A stretch of DNA of 11,527 bases, from assembly GCA_047974405.1 (NCBI GenBank), contig JBKECI010000032.1, forward strand, positions 1 through 11,527, read 5' to 3'. Within the stretch, counting starts at the first letter, position 1. Each line of letters begins with the position of its first letter. The notes below the pieces were generated by a model. That model had not been told where the DNA came from. It did not search any database and saw only the letters and a program-made list of their open reading frames with translations. The stretch comes from UPXZ01 sp047974405. Lineage in GTDB: Bacteria; Bacteroidota; Bacteroidia; Bacteroidales; Paludibacteraceae. Position numbers and translations under genes: made by a program. Below, one piece after another: positions 6,765 to 11,527 of the stretch.

Positions 6765-7619
6765 TTAAGAATGGATAATTTTTATGCACTTTTCTAAACT
6801 CTCCTGCCAATATGGGATTTCTATTTCGAGCGTATTTTTTATTTTATGTTTATTTAGTACACTATAATGGGGGCGAATGGCTTTTGTGAGGTAATCTTTT
6901 GTTTCTATGGGTTTTACATCGCATTCAATCTTGGCTATGCGATGGATTGCTTTTACAAAATCGTACCAACTGCAAACTCCTTCGTTGGAAAAATGAAAAA
7001 TACCTGAAATAGTTTTTTCTGAAGATATAATTTTCAGTATTATCTCTGCTAGATCTCTGGCATAGGTGGGAGTGCCTGTCTGGTCAAAGATTACGTTCAG
7101 ACTGCTACGTTCTTTACCGAGTTTGAGCATTGTTTTTACAAAATTATTACCAAACGAGGAGTAGAGCCATGAAGTTCGTATGATTATGGAATTGGGACAG
7201 GCTTTTAGCAATTCGCTTTCCCCTTCCTGTTTTGATTTTCCATAAACCCCAACAGGTTTTACAGTCATCTTTTCCGTATATGGGATGTGGTTGGTACCAT
7301 CAAAAACATAGTCGGTAGAGATGTGTATAATTTTCAGTTTGTACTTTTCAGTAATTTCGCCCAAGTTCTTTACTGCATCCCGATTGATTTTATAGCATAG
7401 GTCAATGTCGTCTTCTGCGTTATCTACGGCAGTGTAGGCTGCACAATTGATGATAGCCGTAATGTGGTTGCTTACGACAAAATTTTCTGTTGCAATTTTG
7501 TCGCAAATGTCCAATTCGACAGCATCTGTAAAAAAATAACGGTGCTGGGGATAGTTATCGGAAATAACCCGAATTTCGTTTCCCAACTGTCCATTGGAGC
7601 CGGTAACTAAGATGTTCAT
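6765..7619 (-). CDS. rfbD: dTDP-4-dehydrorhamnose reductase
   Basis: This 284-residue cytoplasmic enzyme makes dTDP-L-rhamnose from dTDP-4-dehydro-L-rhamnose with NAD(P)H, the last step of the pathway. It is a short-chain dehydrogenase-type protein. The nucleotide motif GSNGQLG is at 7-13, CAAYTAVDNAE at 59-69, and STDYVFDG at 101-108. The catalytic pair is Y126 and K130 (YGKSK), followed by RTSWLYS at 148-154. The length is typical of RmlD. The gene is third in a minus-strand rfbA-rfbC-rfbD series, starting 30 bp after rfbC. No truncation or missing key residue is visible. Confidence 0.95.
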   Translation of the reverse strand: MNILVTGSNGQLGNEIRVISDNYPQHRYFFTDAVELDICDKIATENFVVSNHITAIINCAAYTAVDNAEDDIDLCYKINRDAVKNLGEITEKYKLKIIHISTDYVFDGTNHIPYTEKMTVKPVGVYGKSKQEGESELLKACPNSIIIRTSWLYSSFGNNFVKTMLKLGKERSSLNVIFDQTGTPTYARDLAEIILKIISSEKTISGIFHFSNEGVCSWYDFVKAIHRIAKIECDVKPIETKDYLTKAIRPHYSVLNKHKIKNTLEIEIPYWQESLEKCIKIIHS

Positions 7620-7649
7620 TGTATAAAATATGTAGAATTTATAAAACTA

Positions 7650-8198
7650 TCAAAAGTTTGTTTCTGCATTTTCAAAAAGCGGATGTTTCTTGTCTTTGTC
7701 CGAAATTATGGCTTTGTCAGCAGGAATTTTCCAATCTATGTTCAGGGTGTGGTCGTTGTAAAGGATACCTCTCTCCAACAGTGGATTGTAAAAATTGTCG
7801 CATTTGTAAGAAAAAACGGCTGTTTTGCTCAATACGGAAAATCCGTGCGCAAATCCTTGCGGAATAAGAAACTGAAAATGATTTTCGGCTGAAAGTTCTA
7901 CTCCGAACCATTGCCCGAAAGTGGAGGAGTTTTTTCTTAAATCGACCGCCACATCCCAAACAGTACCTACTGTTACAAAAACCAATTTTGACTGGCTTTG
8001 AGGGTTTAATTGATAATGTAACCCTCTTATGACACCGTAACTTGATTTGGATTGATTATCTTGACAAAAATCTTGATCGATTCCTGCTTTCTTATACTCT
8101 TCTTGATTGTAAGATTCAAAAAAATATCCGCGTGAATCGGCAAATATAGATGGTTTTATTATGACTAAATCTTTTATCGGTGTTTCTATTATTTCCAT
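7650..8198 (-). CDS. rfbC: dTDP-4-dehydrorhamnose 3,5-epimerase
   Basis: This 182-residue cupin-fold enzyme epimerises C3 and C5 of dTDP-4-dehydro-6-deoxyglucose. The family signature RGLHYQ is at 58-63, with H61 as the expected catalytic base. The DSRGYFFESY segment (21-30) and PQGFAHGF (113-120) are also typical. Y137, in YKCDNFY, is the likely general acid, and D169, in the SDKDKKHPL segment, probably corresponds to the Asp that assists the His. The length is the family norm. It sits between rfbA (67-bp gap) and rfbD (30-bp gap) and completes steps three and four of rhamnose synthesis with rfbD. Confidence 0.95.
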   Translation of the reverse strand: MEIIETPIKDLVIIKPSIFADSRGYFFESYNQEEYKKAGIDQDFCQDNQSKSSYGVIRGLHYQLNPQSQSKLVFVTVGTVWDVAVDLRKNSSTFGQWFGVELSAENHFQFLIPQGFAHGFSVLSKTAVFSYKCDNFYNPLLERGILYNDHTLNIDWKIPADKAIISDKDKKHPLFENAETNF

Positions 8199-8265
8199 AA
8201 AATATTGCTCTGTATTACCGGAATAATTATTTGGAGTTTATATGTGAGATTAAACTTGAATATGG

Positions 8266-9138
8266 TCAATTTTTCTCATTAGCAATCTTAATCAGATATT
8301 GCCCATAATTATTTTTTTTGAGCGGCTCTGCTAATTGGAGCAATTTTTCTTTGGAAATATTGCCGTTTCGGAAAGCGATTTCTTCTATGCAGGCTACTTT
8401 GAGACCTTGACGATTTTCGATGGTTGCTATAAAGTTTGATGCCTCCAACAGGCTGTCATGAGTTCCCGTATCGAGCCAAGCCATTCCTCGTCCCATAAGT
8501 TTCAGGTTCAATCGTCCCTCCTCAAGATACAATCTGTTGAGGTCTGTAATTTCTAACTCTCCACGCTTGGAGGGAGTCAGTTTTTTTGACTTTTGTACCA
8601 CATCATTGCTATAGAAATAGAGCCCCGTAACAGCATAGTTCGATTTGGGATTGACAGGTTTTTCTTCCAGGCTCAGCACTTTGCCATCGGAGGTAAATTC
8701 GGCTACTCCGTAGCGCTCGGGATCGTTTACATAATATCCGAATACAATGGCGCCGTCTTGTAATGTTGCTGCCTCCCGCAATGTACGCGAAAAATCGAAA
8801 CCATAGAAAATATTATCTCCCAAAATCATACAAACATCATCGGTACCAATGAACTTTTCTCCGATGATAAACGCCTGTGCAAGCCCGTCAGGAGAGGGTT
8901 GAACGGCATATTCCAAACTGATGCCGAAATCAGTGCCGTTGCCGAGCAAGTTTTCGTACAAATGTATGTCTTGAGGGGTGGAAATAATTAGAATATCTCT
9001 GATTCCGGCAAGCATCAAAACCGACAGTGGATAGTAAATCATAGGCTTGTCATACACCGGTATTATTTGTTTGGATATGCTTTTGGTTACTGGATACAAT
9101 CGAGTACCCGAACCGCCCGCAAGAATAATTCCTTTCAT
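8266..9138 (-). CDS. rfbA: Glucose-1-phosphate thymidylyltransferase
   Basis: This 290-residue nucleotidyltransferase joins dTTP and glucose-1-phosphate to form dTDP-glucose, the first committed step to dTDP-L-rhamnose. The nucleotide-binding signature GGSGTRLYPVTKS is at 8-20 and LGDNIFYG, with metal-binding D108, at 106-113. EEKP is at 158-161, GELEITDLN at 193-201 and WLDTGTHDSLL at 221-231. Its length matches RmlA/RfbA. It is the first gene of the rfbACD series and has its own well-formed promoter 42-72 bp upstream. dTDP-rhamnose normally feeds O-antigen or capsule assembly, but no glycosyltransferase is present in the window. Confidence 0.96.
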   Translation of the reverse strand: MKGIILAGGSGTRLYPVTKSISKQIIPVYDKPMIYYPLSVLMLAGIRDILIISTPQDIHLYENLLGNGTDFGISLEYAVQPSPDGLAQAFIIGEKFIGTDDVCMILGDNIFYGFDFSRTLREAATLQDGAIVFGYYVNDPERYGVAEFTSDGKVLSLEEKPVNPKSNYAVTGLYFYSNDVVQKSKKLTPSKRGELEITDLNRLYLEEGRLNLKLMGRGMAWLDTGTHDSLLEASNFIATIENRQGLKVACIEEIAFRNGNISKEKLLQLAEPLKKNNYGQYLIKIANEKN

Positions 9139-9179
9139 AAAATTATGCTTTTGTTAGTTGTAGATAAAAAAACGTATAA

Positions 9180-9210
9180 CAAAAGTACGATTATATTTGT
9201 ATAGTTCAAA
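9180..9210 (-). promoter_or_regulatory. Bacteroidetes-type promoter of the rfbACD(-radical SAM) operon
   Basis: On the minus strand, TTTG (complement of 9207-9210) is followed after exactly 19 bp by TACTTTTG (complement of 9180-9187). This matches the TTTG / TAnnTTTG consensus of the Bacteroidetes primary sigma factor at the preferred spacing. Transcription would start near 9174, about 35 nt before the rfbA ATG. It indicates that rfbA is transcribed independently of the dehydratase-like genes upstream. Confidence 0.75.
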
Positions 9211-9344
9211 GAATTTTTACGAAATTGTCTATTACCTATGTCTTTGAACGATTTAGTTTTATTGAAAAAATTGATTAATTATCTTGTATCTCTTTTTTGA
9301 AACACAATCTTGCGTAGGCTTTAAGTGTAATTGTGTATTTTGAT

Positions 9345-10643
9345 TTACAGTAATTTATCTTTGCTTATTAAAAATTCCAATCTGTTTTGCAAGTTTACTT
9401 CTGCTATGCCGCCATCAATATCGAGAAACAACAGATTCATTGTGGGGTAGATTTTTTTTAACCGTTTTTCAATCCCTTTGGCTACAATATGATTGGCAAT
9501 ACATCCGAACGGTTGCACACACACTACGCTATTGATGCCTTTGGCTGCAAAGTTTGCCACCTCTCCGGCTATCATCCAACCTTCGCCAAATTGGTTGCTA
9601 AGGTTAAGAACTTTTTCGGCATTCTTAGCCATTTCAAAAATAGATTCGCGAGGGACATAAGCGCGCGATTTGGAAACAATATTTTCAAATTTCTGCAAAC
9701 GGCGATTCACAATCTTGTAACCCAAGGGCATCAATTGCTGTTTGAGCCTATCTAATCTATTAACTCCATTTTTACTATTTGTCCTTTGGTTTACAAATGC
9801 TTGTATGAAAAAATCTATCATCGAAGGGGTAACAACTTCCATCCCTTTTGCTCTCAACCATTCGGTAATATGAGCCTGCCCATAATTATTGTATTTTACA
9901 AAAATTTCACCTACCAAACCGACCTTATCAAAATTATCTTCAAAAATTTCTATGGTGTCAAATGTTGTTACGGCACTTTGGAGCAAACGAAACAGCTCTT
10001 TGGGTTTGTTTTGCAAAATAATGTTGGTTGCCTGACTTATGTACCCATCAAAAATTTCTTGAGATTTTCCTTTTTGCTTTTCGCGAACGGTATGAAAAGC
10101 AAAAAGCATATTTAGGGCATCGCCAAAGAAAAAAGCATTTGCGGCAATATTGATTATTTTGTAAATAGGCAGCTTAAAACCGCTCTGTTCGTTCTGAAAT
10201 ACACCTCCCAACGATATTACCACTACAGGAACATTATCAAACCCGGCGCTTTTCAACCCTGCCTTTATCATCCCTACATAGTTTGTGGCGCGACACTGCC
10301 CGCCTGTTTGTGTAATGCCCACGGCAAGCTCGTCCGTATTGTATTTGCCTGTCTGAATCTCGGCAATCAAATCGCCGAGGATGAGCGTAGCCGGATAACA
10401 AACTTCGTTGTTACCGTACATCAATCCTATGTCTGCCGAAGCTTTGGACGTTTTAGGACAGTTTACGATATGATAGCCTGCCAATTTAGCCAACGCCGGG
10501 ATAAACGGTGATAAAAAATCTGTAAACCAAGGCGCTAAGATAGTTCTACCTTTATCCTCTTCTTTAAAAAAGGAGTGGTAGCCTTTGTATTCAATGCTGA
10601 TTGTTTCGTCCACTGTTTTCTGAATTAAAGTTTTTTCTGTCAA
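9345..10643 (-). CDS. C-terminal part of a 2-hydroxyacyl-CoA dehydratase/activase-related protein (HgdB-like domain)
   Basis: This 432-codon frame resembles the C-terminal third of very large (about 1400-residue) proteins in which BcrAD/BadFG-type activase domains, a DUF2229 domain and an HgdB-like domain are fused. Visible family motifs are RTILAPW (33-39), GNNEVCYPA (77-85), TQTGGQCRATNYVG (111-124), VGLVGEIFVKYN (241-252) and VVCVQPFGC (373-381). C82, C117 and C381 are the likely cluster cysteines. The first usable start is TTG at 10643-10641, which overlaps the TGA of the preceding frame. In this frame a TAG lies five codons before that TTG, so no longer start exists. No clear ribosome binding site is seen. 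Coupled translation, gene fission or a sequence frameshift could all explain this. The natural substrate of the family is unknown to me. Confidence 0.75.
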   Translation of the reverse strand: MTEKTLIQKTVDETISIEYKGYHSFFKEEDKGRTILAPWFTDFLSPFIPALAKLAGYHIVNCPKTSKASADIGLMYGNNEVCYPATLILGDLIAEIQTGKYNTDELAVGITQTGGQCRATNYVGMIKAGLKSAGFDNVPVVVISLGGVFQNEQSGFKLPIYKIINIAANAFFFGDALNMLFAFHTVREKQKGKSQEIFDGYISQATNIILQNKPKELFRLLQSAVTTFDTIEIFEDNFDKVGLVGEIFVKYNNYGQAHITEWLRAKGMEVVTPSMIDFFIQAFVNQRTNSKNGVNRLDRLKQQLMPLGYKIVNRRLQKFENIVSKSRAYVPRESIFEMAKNAEKVLNLSNQFGEGWMIAGEVANFAAKGINSVVCVQPFGCIANHIVAKGIEKRLKKIYPTMNLLFLDIDGGIAEVNLQNRLEFLISKDKLL

Positions 10644-11527
10644 GCAAGTGTTTCTCTATATTTTTCCTGTGTTTTCAGACTTTCTATCAAACTTCTACAC
10701 CTCAATCTGATAGAGCCTGGACTTGCGATTTCGTCAATTCTCAAAACGGTGAGATTTTTTCCAACTTTGCGTAATATCTCACCCGTTTCGTCCATCAAAA
10801 AAGAATCGGGACCGCAGCCAAATGAGTTGAGCTGCACCAATTGAATATTGACCGGTAATTTGGCAATTTGTATCGCCGCTTGCATCACACGGTTGGGGTA
10901 CGACCATTGAGAAACGAAATTAATGTTTTTCCAAGAATCGAAGAGAGAGTTGTTGTTTGTCGAATTTTTATCGGTAAACTTATATGTGTATTTTTGGGTA
11001 TGCCGAGGCTCGTTTATTGTCCTGAAAACATCGTCCGTCATTACATTTACACCCAAATCAGACAATATTTGTCCCACTTTTTGATTTACGAGCGGGTCTG
11101 CATGATAAGGGCGTCCTGCAACAACAAAACACAAATCACCATTATTTATACATTTTTGAAGCATATTTTGCTGGTCGCGGATAAACTCGGCATTCCAACT
11201 TTCGCGGATGAAAATGGCTTTTTCAAACGCTTTGTCGAAAAGATATTTTTGATCCTTTGAAAATTTTGAAAAAAATTTGGATGGAGGTGCAGGTAATAGC
11301 ACTTTTAAATAGTCCCAACATTGAGATTTCAATGCTTTTTCATTGGCAAAATTGATTACCGGCGTATCAAAAGGTATATTATAGTTTGCCTGTGGATCAA
11401 TGGCGCTCCGTATTACGTCGGGGTAGCCACTCACAACCGGACAATTGAATGAGTTATTAGCCTGAGTAAATTCTTTGTACTCTTTTGGGACAATAGGATA
11501 AAATATACGGGTAACTTTTGAGTCAAT
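10640..11527 (-). CDS. 2-hydroxyacyl-CoA dehydratase activase-related protein, DUF2229-like segment (5' end outside window)
   Basis: The frame is open from the right edge to a TGA at 10642-10640, giving 295 residues. A GTG at 11434 could be taken as a start, but coding clearly continues upstream: the extra 31 residues include SFNCPVVSGYP (crossing the GTG), a hallmark of the DUF2229 region of large activase-like proteins. Other family motifs are VVAGRPYHADP (about 135-145), NSFGCGPDS (about 234-242) and LRIDEIASPGSIRLRCRSL (about 262-280). The N-terminal ATPase-type activase domains would lie beyond the window. The protein ends at the linker before the HgdB-like part, which continues in an overlapping frame 4 bp back. 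The role is probably radical activation of, or participation in, a CoA-ester dehydratase-like reaction; the substrate is unknown. Confidence 0.72.
   Translation of the reverse strand: MDSKVTRIFYPIVPKEYKEFTQANNSFNCPVVSGYPDVIRSAIDPQANYNIPFDTPVINFANEKALKSQCWDYLKVLLPAPPSKFFSKFSKDQKYLFDKAFEKAIFIRESWNAEFIRDQQNMLQKCINNGDLCFVVAGRPYHADPLVNQKVGQILSDLGVNVMTDDVFRTINEPRHTQKYTYKFTDKNSTNNNSLFDSWKNINFVSQWSYPNRVMQAAIQIAKLPVNIQLVQLNSFGCGPDSFLMDETGEILRKVGKNLTVLRIDEIASPGSIRLRCRSLIESLKTQEKYRETLA

Noticed and set aside
9302..9336. ACACAAT/ATTGTGT inverted repeat as terminator of the dehydratase-like gene
   Set aside because: It has a 7-bp AT-rich stem with a 21-nt loop, and on the minus strand it is followed by A residues rather than T residues.
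10626..10645. AAAAAAC on the minus strand as a ribosomal slippery heptamer joining the two dehydratase frames
   Set aside because: It lies downstream of the TGA of the first frame, and its codon phase fits neither frame, so it cannot mediate the join.
10640..11434. GTG at 11434 as the true start of a 264-residue protein
   Set aside because: The frame stays open to the window edge, and the upstream residues contain the conserved SFNCPVVSGYP motif spanning the GTG.
1..11527. CRISPR array, mobile element, toxin-antitoxin pair or phage defence system
   Set aside because: I found no regularly spaced repeats, transposase or integrase motifs, or small paired genes anywhere in the window.

Overview
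The window looks like chromosomal DNA from an anaerobic or microaerophilic member of the Bacteroidales (Bacteroidetes). The evidence is the sdhC-sdhA-sdhB gene order with a di-haem, five-helix cytochrome b subunit, an SdhA that closely matches what I remember of Bacteroides-type sequences, an anaerobic sulfatase-maturase-type radical SAM protein, A-rich leaders without clear Shine-Dalgarno sites, and promoters of the TTTG / TAnnTTTG type used by the Bacteroidetes primary sigma factor. No rRNA, tRNA, CRISPR array, insertion sequence or phage gene is visible.

Layout, left to right. Positions 1-183 hold the last 60 codons of a membrane protein that resembles the C-terminus of NarI/DsrM/TcuB-like cytochrome b subunits. 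A striking 19-bp RNA hairpin lies just downstream. A lipoprotein polysaccharide deacetylase (517-1359) stands alone. A succinate dehydrogenase/fumarate reductase operon follows (sdhC 1753-2439, sdhA 2478-4460, sdhB 4580-5335). It ends at a clear intrinsic terminator in the convergent junction near 5.4 kb.

Everything from 5489 to the right edge is on the minus strand. In transcription order: two overlapping frames that together look like one large 2-hydroxyacyl-CoA-dehydratase/activase-related protein (off the edge to 10640, then 10643-9345); a near-perfect Bacteroidetes promoter (9210-9180); then rfbA, rfbC and rfbD for dTDP-L-rhamnose synthesis; then a radical SAM/SPASM protein of the anaerobic sulfatase-maturating type (6727-5489). 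rfbB, which completes the rhamnose pathway, is absent from the window.

Functionally, the sdh genes encode the membrane complex that couples menaquinone to succinate/fumarate. The rfb genes supply an activated sugar for surface polysaccharide, and the deacetylase may act on cell-envelope glycan. The radical SAM enzyme would activate sulfatases encoded elsewhere. The CoA-dehydratase-like protein is of unknown substrate. Most of the window is ordinary core and cell-surface gene content. I see no convincing evidence of a new multi-gene system. The best leads are the split dehydratase-like protein, the hairpin at 217-265, the G/C-clustered spacer between sdhA and sdhB, and the radical SAM gene at the end of the rhamnose operon.
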